Assembly: GCF_002554705.1 (NCBI RefSeq)
Contig: NZ_PDEP01000001.1
Location: forward strand, 595,893 to 659,892
Origin: Longimonas halophila
GTDB taxonomy: Bacteria; Bacteroidota; Rhodothermia; Rhodothermales; Salinibacteraceae
DNA: 64,000 nucleotides
Direction of reading: 5' to 3'
Shown: positions 25,852-34,271 of the stretch, in pieces
Numbering within the stretch: the stretch's first letter is position 1
How the letters are laid out: each line of letters opens with the position of its first letter
The notes under the pieces: generated by a model
Told to the model about the DNA's origin: nothing
The model's input: only the letters and a program-made list of their open reading frames with translations
Database searches by the model: none
Program-made: the position numbers and the translations under genes

Positions 25852-26424
25852 TTACGATGCCGACGACGTATCGGGCACCCAGGTGTGTTCGGAAGCACCC
25901 ACGGCATGGTTGGCCCAGCGCGCCATCACGAAGAGCAAGTCCGACAGGCGATTCAGATAGACGAGCGCGTGTTCGTTCAGCGGAGTCGAGGCGCTGGCTT
26001 CCACGCTCAGGCGCTCGGCCCGGCGGCACACGGTGCGGGCGTTGTGCAGCGCCGCCGCCGCAGGCGAACCGCCTGGCAGCACAAAGTGCTTAAGCGGCGC
26101 TAAGTCATCTTCGAGTGTGTCGATGTGCTGCTCGATTCCGTCGATGTGCGCCTCGGTGATGCGGGGCACCACCGGCTTGGCGTTTTCAGGCGTAGCCAGA
26201 TCGGCCCCCACAACGAAGAGATCTTCCTGAATCTCCTGAAAGATGTCGTGGAGCGGCGCGGTGGCATCGGTATCCGCCAGATGGGCGCGGGCTACGCCGA
26301 CCAGCGCATTTACCTCGTCGACCGTGCCGTACGCACGAATGCGCGGGTGACCTTTCCCGACACGATCGCCACCAAAGAGCGCAGTCGTGCCGTCGTCGCC
26401 AGTACGGGTGTAGATTTTGGGCAT
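25852..26424 (-). CDS. cob(I)yrinic acid a,c-diamide adenosyltransferase, PduO type
   Basis: A 190-residue protein. It has the PduO N-terminal signature YTRTGDDGTTALFGGDRVGKGHPRIRAYGTVDEVNALVG, followed by FVLPGGSPAAAALHNARTVCRRAER and LNRLSDLLFVMAR. These form the ATP- and corrinoid-binding trimer interface (Asp and Arg residues conserved). It transfers adenosyl from ATP to cob(I)alamin to make adenosylcobalamin. Its neighbour 18 bp away (26443-27228) encodes a BtuD/FecE-like ATPase, so the pair may serve vitamin B12 uptake and activation. Confidence 0.95.
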   Translation of the reverse strand: MPKIYTRTGDDGTTALFGGDRVGKGHPRIRAYGTVDEVNALVGVARAHLADTDATAPLHDIFQEIQEDLFVVGADLATPENAKPVVPRITEAHIDGIEQHIDTLEDDLAPLKHFVLPGGSPAAAALHNARTVCRRAERLSVEASASTPLNEHALVYLNRLSDLLFVMARWANHAVGASEHTWVPDTSSAS

Positions 26425-26442
26425 ACCAGAGCACGTGCTAAA

Positions 26443-27228
26443 TCAAGAAGATACGAACGGACCGTGCACCTGCAGGCGCAGTCCGTGGGGAGTGGATTCG
26501 GGGGTGGCGTCGACGCCGAATACATGCGCCAGATGCTCAGTCGTCAGCACCTCGCGCGGCAGACCACTTGTGACCACCGAACCATGATCGAGCAGCAGGA
26601 GGCGGTCGGCAAAGCGGGCGGCCTGTTCCAGGTCGTGCACCACGGCAATCACGGCTTCGTTGGGAGATTGGCGCTGCTTCAGGTGCTGAAAAAACGAAAA
26701 GCAGTACTGAATGTCCAGGTGCGCCGTCGGTTCGTCAAGCAGCCAGGCGGTGGGTTCTTGCACGAGCGCCTGCGCCAGGAACGCCCGCTGACGCTCGCCG
26801 CCACTGAGTGACGGCACGGCGCGGTCGGCCAGATGCGCAATATTCATCGCCTTGAGCGCGGCCACCACGCGGTCCTGATCGCCGCCGGTAAAGGACTGCA
26901 TCCAGCCCCGGTAGGGCGCGCGGCCCAGCATGACCAGTTCGCGTACCGTCAGGTCGAACGCCACATGCGGCGCCTGCTTTACTACGGCAATCTGCCGGGC
27001 ACGCTCGCGGTGCGCATACGATGAAAGCGCTTCCCCGTGTAGCCACACCGAACCGGCGTCGGGCGTCCATGTGCCCGAAAGCACACGCACAAGTGAGGTC
27101 TTTCCACTACCGTTGGGTCCGATGACGCCGAGCCACTCGCCCGGCTCCACCGCCATCGACACCGCATCGAGGATGCGATCGCCGCCGCGTACGACTGTGG
27201 CCGATCGCGTTTCAAGCACGGGCGTCAT
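26443..27228 (-). CDS. ABC transporter ATP-binding protein, BtuD/FecE/HmuV-like
   Basis: A 261-residue ATPase of the iron-siderophore/B12 importer class. It has Walker A IGPNGSGKTSL, a Q-loop in IAVVKQAPHVAF, the typical RELVMLGRAPYRGWMQSFTGGD segment, signature SLSGGERQRA, Walker B AWLLDEPTAHLD and switch VVHDLEQAA. Genetic linkage to a cobalamin adenosyltransferase suggests cobalamin import, but no permease or binding protein gene is adjacent, so heme or siderophore remains possible. I see no cobalamin riboswitch in the upstream gap. Confidence 0.85.
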   Translation of the reverse strand: MTPVLETRSATVVRGGDRILDAVSMAVEPGEWLGVIGPNGSGKTSLVRVLSGTWTPDAGSVWLHGEALSSYAHRERARQIAVVKQAPHVAFDLTVRELVMLGRAPYRGWMQSFTGGDQDRVVAALKAMNIAHLADRAVPSLSGGERQRAFLAQALVQEPTAWLLDEPTAHLDIQYCFSFFQHLKQRQSPNEAVIAVVHDLEQAARFADRLLLLDHGSVVTSGLPREVLTTEHLAHVFGVDATPESTPHGLRLQVHGPFVSS

Positions 27229-27421
27229 GCATCCAACAGAGATAACGAGTAGAGCAACGGGAAGAACTCCCTCGTGTGAGCAACAAGCATTGTACCAGAT
27301 CGATGCATATGGGTAAACTCCGGTTGCTTCCTACAGGGCTCTCATTTTGAGCGTATGTCGACAGCCGTCGGCAGAAGTCCTGACACGAGCGAAGCGACTG
27401 ATGAACGCAGTGACTAAACCA

Positions 27422-27615
27422 CCACCGACTGAAAGTCGGTGGGTTTGATGGCCGACTGAAAGTCGGCTGAAGCTTATTCTCGAACCAAACTGCCCACCCC
27501 GCACTCTTTTGCTCAGACAACTTGCCAACGCAGTAGTGCCTGGAGAAAGGCGGTCTCTACGCAAGACCGCCTTTCCCGAAAAGCGATGCTGAAAGCGGCT
27601 CGTCTGAAAGACGAG
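27422..27615. repeat. cluster of REP-like hairpins with CTGAAAG centre
   Basis: Three perfect hairpins share a GAA triloop inside CTGAAAG/ACTGAAAGT: CCACCGACT-GAA-AGTCGGTGG (27422-27442), GCCGACT-GAA-AGTCGGC (27451-27467) and CTCGTCT-GAA-AGACGAG (27599-27615). A fourth, with a 12-bp stem GAAAGGCGGTCT and 7-nt loop, spans 27545-27575. Shared loop sequence with different stems resembles REP elements mobilised by Y1 (RAYT) transposases; no transposase gene is in the window. Confidence 0.65.
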
Positions 27616-27709
27616 GGTTTGGGACCAACTTTTTTGGAAATAAAAATCTCCGGTAGTGGGTAGACGCTAAGTGATAAGGCTATCGTAGAATGTAGGTTTG
27701 TCTTGTTCG

Positions 27710-27814
27710 AACCCCCTCTCCCTTTATTCCGCTGCGCTCCATGAGCCGCCCTGCGGACTCGTTTGGGTTTCTTCCCCTTTTCCAAGGGGGAGATGTCGAT
27801 AGACAGAGGGGGTT
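27710..27814. mobile_element. 105-bp MITE-like element with AACCCCCTCT termini
   Basis: AACCCCCTCT (27710-27719) is exactly inverted at AGAGGGGGTT (27805-27814). The interior has CCCCTTTTCCAAGGGGG, itself a short palindrome. No obvious target duplication is visible, so the boundaries are approximate. No coding capacity. Confidence 0.5.
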
Positions 27815-28009
27815 GTCTGGCTCCGATGATGTCGGCCATATGACAATCACTTACCATTGAACCGCTACCAAATCTCCCCGAAGCAGGCAGGACCTTCTGC
27901 CCATTTGGAGTTCCCAAGGTCCAAGGAGATGGTTCGACTGCGCTCACCATGACAGGCTTCGTGAGGGGAGGATGCCAAGGTAACCATCACAATGGGGATT
28001 GACACAGCA

Positions 28010-30130
28010 CTACCGCACCACCGAGCCGGGTTCGGAACCGGTTGTGAGGAGCGAGAGATTGCCGTCGCGGTCTTCGCCCATGAGCACCATGCCCTGACTC
28101 TCCAGTCCAAACATCGTCTTCGGCGCCAGGTTCGCCACCACCGTTACGCGCTTGCCAATGATCGCCTCCGGCTCCATATGCTGCGCAATGCCCGCCAAAA
28201 TCTGGCGCTCCTCGTAGCCGAGGTCTACCTCCAGGCGCAACAGCTTGTCCGCTTCCTCGATGGGCTCGGCGTGGGTAATTTCACCCACACGCAGGTCCAG
28301 ATCCATAAAGTCGCCAAACTCGATGGTGTCTTTGGGGGATTCGTAGCCCTGCTCTTCGGGCGTAGGCTCGGAATCAGCCGTGTCAGTGTCGTCGGTACCC
28401 AGCTTGTCGCGTTGTGCGTCCATGCGGTCGTCGTCTAACTTATTAAAGAGAATAACAGGGTCGTTCAGGGGATGCCCGGGCTCCAGCAGTGCGGTACCCG
28501 CTTCGTGCCAGCCCCGTGGGGCCGGATCGGGATCGGGCGTGCTGGTGCGTACATCCGTCAGGTTCAGCATCTGTCGCAGGCGCGCGGCAGCGTGCGGCAC
28601 CACCGGATCCATCAGCACACCAAGCGCAGCGCACACTTGCAGGCACACGTGCACCGTGTTGGCGCAGGCGGGCGGATCGCTTTTGCGGGTGTGCCAGGGC
28701 TCGGTGTCGTTAAAGTACTTGTTGCCGCGCCGCGCCAGCGCCATCGTCTTGGTGACGGCCTCGCGCATCCGAAAGTCGTTGTACGAGTCGGCGATGTCGG
28801 CGGGCGCCTCAGCCAGCGCGTCGAGCACGGCCTGGTCGGTGTCAGTAGGATCCGTGAGCGGCGGCACGGCACCGTCGAAGTAGCGGTCGGCAAAGGTGAG
28901 GGTGCGGTTCACGAAGTTGCCCAGCACGTCCGCCAGTTCGCCGTTCACGCGGTTCTGGAAGCTCTCCCACGAGAAGTCGGCGTCTTTTGTCTCCGGCAGC
29001 GTGGTGGCCAGCGCGTAGCGCAGCATGTCCACGCCCTGCGTATCCTCGAAATCATCGAGATACTCGTGCAGCCACACCGCCCAATTGCGGCTGGTGGAGA
29101 GCTTCTTGCCTTCGAGATTCAAGAACTCGTTGGCAGGCACATTTTCGGGGAGCACGTAATTCCCGTGCGCCTGGAGCATCGCCGGAAACATGAGTCCGTG
29201 AAAGACGATGTTGTCCTTCCCCACAAAGTGGATAAGCTCGGTGTTGTCGTCCTGCCAGTAGTCGCGCCAGCGCCCCGGATCGCCCTGCGCTTCGGCCCAC
29301 CGCTTGGTGATGGAGATATACCCGATGGGCGCATCAAACCACACGTAGATGACCTTCCCCTCGGCGTCGATGCCATGGCGCTCGGCCACATCGCGGGGCA
29401 CGGGCACGCCCCACGGCACATCGCGCGTGATGGCACGCGCCTGCAGGCCGTCGTTGAACCAGCTCTGAATCTGCCCGCGCACGTTGTTTTTCCACTCCGG
29501 GTGCGTGGCGATCCACGATTCCAGCTTCTCCTGCATCTGGTCCAGCGGGAGGTACCAGTGCGTGGTTTCGCGCAGTTCCGGCGTAGCATCGGTCAGCGTG
29601 CTGCGCGGGTCGATCAACTCATCTGGACTCAGCGTGGCCCCACACTGCTCGCACTGATCGCCGTAGGCTTCCTCGTAGCCGCACTTCGGACACGTGCCCA
29701 TCACGAACCGATCGGCCAGAAACATCTCGGCCTTCGGGTCATAAAGCTGCTCTTTCGTGTGGAGCGTAAAGGCGTCTTTGTTGTCGAGGGTGCGAAAGAA
29801 ATCGCGGGTGGTCTCGGCGTGCAGGTCGTCGGTCGTCCGCCCGTAGTGGTCGAAGCTCATGCCGAACCGCTCAAAGCTTTCTTTGATGAGCGGATGATAC
29901 GTATCCACAATATCTTGCGGCGTGCGGTCTTCGCGAAGCGCACGCATCAGAATGGCCACGCCCATCTCGTCCGAGCCGCATACAAACGCCACGTCGCGCC
30001 CGGTCAGGCGCTGATAGCGCACGTACAAATCGGCCGGCAAGTACGCCCCCGCCAGATGACCGATGTGCAGGGGACCGTTGGCGTAGGGAAGCGCGGCGGT
30101 GACGGTGAGACGCGTGTTCGGATCGGGCAT
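28010..30130 (-). CDS. metG: methionine--tRNA ligase
   Basis: A 706-residue MetRS. The HIGH motif is in ALPYANGPLHIGHLAGAYLPAD. The knuckle domain has a four-Cys zinc site (CPKCGYEEAYGDQCEQCG), and KMSKS appears as KKLSTSRN. The anticodon-binding helical domain follows, then a C-terminal EMAP/tRNA-binding OB domain (FGDFMDLDLRVGEITHAEPIEEADKLLRLEVDLG, residues ~600-706). It charges initiator and elongator tRNA-Met. The length is normal for the dimeric form with the C-terminal OB fold. Upstream (30131-30201) is a short gap before a small hypothetical gene on the same strand. Confidence 0.97.
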   Translation of the reverse strand: MPDPNTRLTVTAALPYANGPLHIGHLAGAYLPADLYVRYQRLTGRDVAFVCGSDEMGVAILMRALREDRTPQDIVDTYHPLIKESFERFGMSFDHYGRTTDDLHAETTRDFFRTLDNKDAFTLHTKEQLYDPKAEMFLADRFVMGTCPKCGYEEAYGDQCEQCGATLSPDELIDPRSTLTDATPELRETTHWYLPLDQMQEKLESWIATHPEWKNNVRGQIQSWFNDGLQARAITRDVPWGVPVPRDVAERHGIDAEGKVIYVWFDAPIGYISITKRWAEAQGDPGRWRDYWQDDNTELIHFVGKDNIVFHGLMFPAMLQAHGNYVLPENVPANEFLNLEGKKLSTSRNWAVWLHEYLDDFEDTQGVDMLRYALATTLPETKDADFSWESFQNRVNGELADVLGNFVNRTLTFADRYFDGAVPPLTDPTDTDQAVLDALAEAPADIADSYNDFRMREAVTKTMALARRGNKYFNDTEPWHTRKSDPPACANTVHVCLQVCAALGVLMDPVVPHAAARLRQMLNLTDVRTSTPDPDPAPRGWHEAGTALLEPGHPLNDPVILFNKLDDDRMDAQRDKLGTDDTDTADSEPTPEEQGYESPKDTIEFGDFMDLDLRVGEITHAEPIEEADKLLRLEVDLGYEERQILAGIAQHMEPEAIIGKRVTVVANLAPKTMFGLESQGMVLMGEDRDGNLSLLTTGSEPGSVVR

Positions 30131-30201
30131 GTAGGCGGTTGAATAGGAGAAAGTTTAGGGGATGCGAAGCGGCGTGCCATGGGCAGAAAACCAGCGCGCA
30201 T

Positions 30202-30528
30202 TCAGTTAAAGCTGACGCCGTCGAGCATGTCGCCCTCCAGCTTGCGCAGCGCCTCTTCGGCGAACCAGGCTTCCTCGACCTCCTTCGTTTTGTCAGGAAT
30301 GTTCTCGTGCGGCTTCTCGTAGCCCTCAATATCTTTCAGCCACACAAGGGTCTTGCGGCGCATGGTGCCGTCGGGGGCTTCAAACTCCACGTCGACTTCG
30401 CGGGCCTCGCACGTGCCCTCGGCCACGCCAAAGACGCCGCCATGCTTCGGGTGACGCAGCAAGATGCGCACACGTTCGCCGTAGTCAAAGCGGCTGGTCT
30501 CAAAGTCTGCTTCGCTGTAGGTAGCCAT
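30202..30528 (-). CDS. hypothetical protein, ~108 aa
   Basis: A small, acidic soluble protein from MATYSEADFE. It has beta-rich segments (RVRILLRHPKHGGVFGVAEGTCEAREVDVEFEAP) and a helical C-terminus (KEVEEAWFAEEALRKLEGDML). I recognise no family. Codon use is like the neighbours and the frame is clean. Position ahead of metG on the same strand suggests a shared transcript. A start at 30549 would add seven residues. Confidence 0.6.
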   Translation of the reverse strand: MATYSEADFETSRFDYGERVRILLRHPKHGGVFGVAEGTCEAREVDVEFEAPDGTMRRKTLVWLKDIEGYEKPHENIPDKTKEVEEAWFAEEALRKLEGDMLDGVSFN

Positions 30529-30669
30529 AGGGCGCTGGTGGGAAACCAAGGTCGAACAATTGCGGCGGTGGACAATACCGATTACAGTATAAAAACCACA
30601 GTACGCGCATGCAGTTCACTGCCGTGAGCCGTGCATGAAAAGTGCTGCGTTCACCGTGCCGATTGTGCT

Positions 30670-31275
30670 ATGCCTACAACTGTTTCCCCCACGCCGCTAA
30701 CCGAATCCTCCGGTGCCCCTGCGACCTCCAGGGCGTTTCGCTTCTCGCGTGCGCAGTATGAGCGCATGGTGGATGCGGGCATCTTTGCGCCCGACCAGCA
30801 GGTGGAGTTGATCAATGGATTGATCGTGCCCATGAGCCCACAAAGCAGCCGTCACACAGCCACGGTCGAACGCATCCGCCGCGTTCTTGATGCGCACTGC
30901 CCCGCCGACGCTTACGTGCGCACCCAGTACCCGCTGGCGCTGGGGGCGGCCTCGGAGCCGGAGCCCGATGTGGCGGTGGTCCCGGGTTCGCTGGAAGACC
31001 ATGTCGATGCGCATCCTACCCATGCTCTTCTTGTGGTTGAAGTGGCCGACACCTCGCTCGCCTACGACCGCAACACCAAACGCCCACTCTACGCCACGCA
31101 CGGCATTGCCACCTACTGGATCGCCAACTTGAACGCATCGCAACTTGAGGTATACACCAACCCGGAAGCCGACGACTACCATACCAAGCGTACGTTCGCT
31201 CCCAGTTCCTCGGTGCCATTTGCTGATGCGGTGATTGCCGTTTCCTCGTTGCTTCCTGATCGTCCTTCCACGTAA
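30670..31275 (+). CDS. Uma2-family endonuclease-like protein (DUF820), copy 1
   Basis: About 201 residues from MPTTVSPTPL. Uma2 signatures are present: FSRAQYERMVDAGIFAPDQQVELINGLIVPMSP, SEPEPDVAVVPG, HALLVVEVADTSLAYDRNTKRPLYATHGIATYWI and LEVYTNP. The acidic residue in PEPD and the E in VVEVADTS, with the following Lys (TKRPLYA), form the PD-(D/E)XK-type site of this superfamily. Family members are abundant in cyanobacteria and Rhodothermia and their biological role is unclear. A close paralogue starts 15 bp downstream. Confidence 0.85.
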   Translation: MPTTVSPTPLTESSGAPATSRAFRFSRAQYERMVDAGIFAPDQQVELINGLIVPMSPQSSRHTATVERIRRVLDAHCPADAYVRTQYPLALGAASEPEPDVAVVPGSLEDHVDAHPTHALLVVEVADTSLAYDRNTKRPLYATHGIATYWIANLNASQLEVYTNPEADDYHTKRTFAPSSSVPFADAVIAVSSLLPDRPST

Positions 31276-31290
31276 CGATTTGTTTCCCAT

Positions 31291-31869
31291 ATGGAAGCTA
31301 CAAACCCTGTATCCCCAACAACGAAAAAATCCGCTCACCGCTGGACGCGCGCCCAGTACGAGCAGATGATTGAGGCCGGTGTGTTTACGCCTGACCAGCA
31401 GGTCGAGTTGATCAACGGATCTATTGTGCCAATGAGCCCGCAGAACAGTCGTCACGCTGCCGTTACTACGCGCCTGCTTCGCCTGCTTATGGATGCATGC
31501 CCTGAAGGCTATCACGTCCGTAGTCAGGTCCCCATGGCGCTGGGGGCGGACTCTGAGCCCGAGCCGGATGTGATGGTTGTGCCCGGATCGAACGAGGCGT
31601 ACATTGATGCGCATCCCACCACGGCATCCCTTGTTGTCGAGGTTGCCGACACCTCGCTTGCCTACGACCGCGAGGTAAAGCGCACGCTCTACGCAGGACA
31701 CGGCATCCCCACCTACTGGATCGTGAACCTGTCATCGTCGTGCGTCGAGGTGTACACCGATCCAAAAGACGACGATTACGCCGAAAAGCGTACCGGGTCG
31801 CGCAACGATAGCATCCCACTACCGTTTGCTGAGTCTGATATTGCCTGCTCTGACATTCTACCCAAATAG
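31291..31869 (+). CDS. Uma2-family endonuclease-like protein (DUF820), copy 2
   Basis: A 192-residue paralogue of the preceding gene with the same blocks: WTRAQYEQMIEAGVFTPDQQVELINGSIVPMSP, SEPEPDVMVVPG, ASLVVEVADTSLAYDREVKRTLYAGHGIPTYWI. The two are clearly related over their whole length but differ at many positions, so the tandem duplication is not recent. It ends 6 bp before hisB, so hisB probably depends on the transcript through the Uma2 genes. Confidence 0.85.
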   Translation: MEATNPVSPTTKKSAHRWTRAQYEQMIEAGVFTPDQQVELINGSIVPMSPQNSRHAAVTTRLLRLLMDACPEGYHVRSQVPMALGADSEPEPDVMVVPGSNEAYIDAHPTTASLVVEVADTSLAYDREVKRTLYAGHGIPTYWIVNLSSSCVEVYTDPKDDDYAEKRTGSRNDSIPLPFAESDIACSDILPK

Positions 31870-31875
31870 ACGCGT

Positions 31876-32481
31876 ATGTCCACCAACTTGCCCGCCCGCA
31901 CTGCGTCCGTAACGCGCACCACCAACGAAACCGACATCTCCGTTTCGGTCAACCTCGATCCCGAACAGGTCGAATACGAACACGACACCGGCATCGGCTT
32001 TCTGGATCACATGCTCGACCTGTTTGCGCGCCACGGCGGGTTTTCGACAGACGTATACTGCGAGGGCGACCTGTACGTCGACGACCACCACACCACCGAA
32101 GACATCGCCATTACACTCGGACAGGCGTTCCGCGAGGCGCTCGGCGACAAAGCGCACATCGCCCGCTACGGACACGCCTACGTGCCGATGGATGAAACCC
32201 TGGCGCGCAGCGTCGTCGATCTGTCGGGGCGCTTTTACTGTCACGTGGAGGCCGACTTCAAGCGTTCTATGGTAGGCGACCTCGCCACCGAAATGGTGCC
32301 ACACTTCTGGTACTCGTTTGCCGAGCATCTGCGCTGCAACTGGCACGTTACCGTGCTGTACGGATCCAACGCGCATCACAAGATCGAAGCCATCTTCAAA
32401 TCCGGGGCCCGTGCCCTTCGTGCCGCTGTTCGCCGCGATGCCGCACAGGACAAAGTGCTCTCCACCAAAGGCAGGATTTAG
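31876..32481 (+). CDS. hisB: imidazoleglycerol-phosphate dehydratase
   Basis: A 201-residue monofunctional HisB for histidine biosynthesis. It has the metal-binding histidine clusters DHMLDLFARHGGFS and DDHHTTEDIAITLGQAF, repeated as AEHLRCNWHVTVLYGSNAHHKIEAIFK. It removes water from imidazoleglycerol phosphate in the sixth pathway step. The protein ends STKGRI, where the family usually ends STKGVL or similar. The TAG stop overlaps the first base and target site of a 185-bp MITE, which therefore appears to have replaced the last codons without harming the enzyme. Confidence 0.97.
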   Translation: MSTNLPARTASVTRTTNETDISVSVNLDPEQVEYEHDTGIGFLDHMLDLFARHGGFSTDVYCEGDLYVDDHHTTEDIAITLGQAFREALGDKAHIARYGHAYVPMDETLARSVVDLSGRFYCHVEADFKRSMVGDLATEMVPHFWYSFAEHLRCNWHVTVLYGSNAHHKIEAIFKSGARALRAAVRRDAAQDKVLSTKGRI

Positions 32482-32665
32482 AACCTGTTTTGATTTCTTA
32501 TTTTGGGCTGCGAGCGGCTCCACTGGGCTGGGGCCGAAGGTCATGCCCCTGGTGCAACGAGCCCCCGATTTCGGCCCGTAGCCCCGGCTACGAACCTCGA
32601 TCGTGGTGCTCGTTTCGCTCCACCGGCGCTCGCTCTCGCCTGCAAACCAAAACCCAAACAGGTCC
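32481..32665 (+). mobile_element. 185-bp MITE, copy 1 (at hisB stop codon)
   Basis: Starts GAACCTGTTTTGATTTC and ends AAACCCAAACAGGTCC, giving imperfect terminal inverted repeats. It is flanked by TTA on both sides (32478-32480 and 32666-32668), a 3-bp target duplication. An inverted copy of identical length is at 42107-42291. The interior carries GTAGCCCCGGCTAC, a small palindrome, and no gene. TNA target choice recalls IS5/IS427-group elements, but no transposase is in the window. Confidence 0.85.
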
Positions 32666-32713
32666 TTAGCGCGCAGGCTGCCCCCTCTTTCTCCGAAACG
32701 ACCACACGCCCCC

Positions 32714-33535
32714 ATGTTCAACGACCACACCCTTGCCATTCTCGGCGCCGGAAGCATCGGCCAGGCGCTTCTGGGCGGACTCATCGGCGATCTCTTGCCG
32801 CCGGAGCGCATCATTGCCACGCGCCGCTCCGAGGCCGGGCAAGCCGCCCTCCGCGACGCCTACCCCGACATTCAGGTAACTGACGACAACGCCGCAGCGG
32901 TCGCAGACGCCACCATCGTGCTCATCGCCTGCAAGCCGTACCAGCGCACGGCCCTGTTCGACGCGATTCGCCCCGTGCTGAACAACGACGCCCTGGTGAT
33001 TTCGGTACTGGCCGGGATTCACAGCGACACGCTCGCCCGCGAACTCGACAGCACGAATCCCATTGTACGGGCCATGCCGAATACGCCTGCACTTGTGGAT
33101 GCCGGGGCCACCGCCCTGGCCGCGGGGACCACAGCAACCCAGACGCATCTCGACCTGGCCACAGCCATGTTCGAAGCCGTAGGTACCGCCGAGGTGGTGA
33201 GCGAGAAGCAGATGGACGCAGTAACCGGCCTGTCCGGCAGCGGCCCCGCCTACGTGTTCATGTTCATCGAAGCCCTCACCGATGCGGGCGTGCGCCAGGG
33301 GCTGCCCCGCGACGTGGCGGCCCGGCTCTCTACGCAGACGGTCTTTGGCGCTGCCAAACTGACTCGCGACTCCGGCGAACACCCCGCCATCCTGCGCGAC
33401 GGCGTCACCACCCCCGGCGGTACGGCCATTGCTGCGGTGTCGGAGCTGGAGGCCCACGGCCTGCGCACCATGATCATCAACGCGGTAGAAACCGCCACCC
33501 GCCGCTCCCGCGAGCTGAACGAATCCGACGAGTAG
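32714..33535 (+). CDS. proC: pyrroline-5-carboxylate reductase
   Basis: A 273-residue ProC from the ATG at 32714. The N-terminal dinucleotide fold is LAILGAGSIGQALLGGL. VRAMPNTPALVDAGATAL and the family signature GLSGSGPAYVFMFIEALTDAGVRQGL follow, and later DGVTTPGGTAIAAVSELEAHGLRTMI. It reduces pyrroline-5-carboxylate to proline with NAD(P)H. Its place between hisB and hisH is unusual; the upstream MITE may carry or block transcription. Earlier in-frame starts would run into the MITE and are rejected. Confidence 0.95.
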   Translation: MFNDHTLAILGAGSIGQALLGGLIGDLLPPERIIATRRSEAGQAALRDAYPDIQVTDDNAAAVADATIVLIACKPYQRTALFDAIRPVLNNDALVISVLAGIHSDTLARELDSTNPIVRAMPNTPALVDAGATALAAGTTATQTHLDLATAMFEAVGTAEVVSEKQMDAVTGLSGSGPAYVFMFIEALTDAGVRQGLPRDVAARLSTQTVFGAAKLTRDSGEHPAILRDGVTTPGGTAIAAVSELEAHGLRTMIINAVETATRRSRELNESDE

Positions 33536-33595
33536 TACGCAAACAAAACACGGCGCGCCGCATCCCCCAATCTATTCTTACCTGCTCTCTCCCCT

Positions 33596-34225
33596 ATGAC
33601 GACCATCATCGACTACGGCATTGGCAACCTGCGCTCCATCGAGAAGGCCTTCGAGGCGGTCGGGGCCGATGTCGTACGCACCGACGACGCCGACACCATT
33701 CTCAGCGCCGACCGCGTGGTGCTGCCGGGCGTTGGCGCGTTTGGCGCGTGCATGACCGAAGTCGCCGCTCGCGAACTGACCCCAGTAGTGCGCGAGGTCG
33801 TGTCGCAGGGCACCCCGTTTTTGGGCGTCTGCGTGGGGATGCAGATGCTCTTCAGCGAGGGCCACGAGCGCGGCACGTACGAGGGCCTCGACATCATGCC
33901 CGGCACCGTTGTGCACTTCAACGATGCCAAGAACGCTACCGACGCTATGTCCACCCGCAAGGTGCCGCACATGGGCTGGAACACGCTCGATGTGCACCGC
34001 GACTCGCCGCTCTTGGATGATATCGCACCGGGCGATTACGTCTACTTCGTGCACTCCTACCACGCCCAGGCTGAGCACGAAGACGATGTATTGGCCTCTG
34101 CCTCATACGACCACGCCTTTCCCGCTATCGTACAGCGCGACAACGTCTTCGGCGTGCAGTTCCACCCCGAGAAGAGCCACGCGGTGGGTCTGCAACTGCT
34201 AAAAAACTTTGCCGCCCTTTCCTGA
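33596..34225 (+). CDS. hisH: imidazole glycerol phosphate synthase, glutaminase subunit
   Basis: A 209-residue class I glutamine amidotransferase. It opens with IIDYGIGNLRSIEKAFE. The nucleophile Cys is in FLGVCVGMQMLFSEG and the His/Glu of the triad in VFGVQFHPEKSHAVG. It delivers ammonia from glutamine to HisF in the fifth step of histidine synthesis. hisA follows with a 46-bp gap. Confidence 0.97.
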   Translation: MTTIIDYGIGNLRSIEKAFEAVGADVVRTDDADTILSADRVVLPGVGAFGACMTEVAARELTPVVREVVSQGTPFLGVCVGMQMLFSEGHERGTYEGLDIMPGTVVHFNDAKNATDAMSTRKVPHMGWNTLDVHRDSPLLDDIAPGDYVYFVHSYHAQAEHEDDVLASASYDHAFPAIVQRDNVFGVQFHPEKSHAVGLQLLKNFAALS

Positions 34226-34271
34226 TACAACCGGATCCATCCGGCTTCCCTCCCCCACAGTCTCCCGCATT

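Larger units (their letters stand above)
27229..28009. other. 781-bp gene-free region filled with repeats
   Basis: No reading frame here shows a protein family on either strand. It holds a cluster of short perfect hairpins (27422-27615), a 105-bp element with terminal inverted repeats (27710-27814), and a stretch at about 27925-27965 with TTCGACTGCGCTCACCATGA, a type of dispersed repeat seen in many genomes. It separates the cobalamin genes from metG and looks like an accumulation site for small mobile repeats. Confidence 0.6.

Noticed and set aside
26425..27700. Cobalamin riboswitch upstream of the adenosyltransferase and ATPase genes
   Set aside because: I looked for the conserved B12-box-like core on the minus strand and did not see it.
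27920..27970. tRNA-like TTCGA segment
   Set aside because: GGTTCGAC resembles a T-loop, but no stems pair around it; it is part of a dispersed repeat.
28472..30142. 556-residue plus-strand frame opposite metG
   Set aside because: Antisense shadow of metG, with no signature and no plausible start context.
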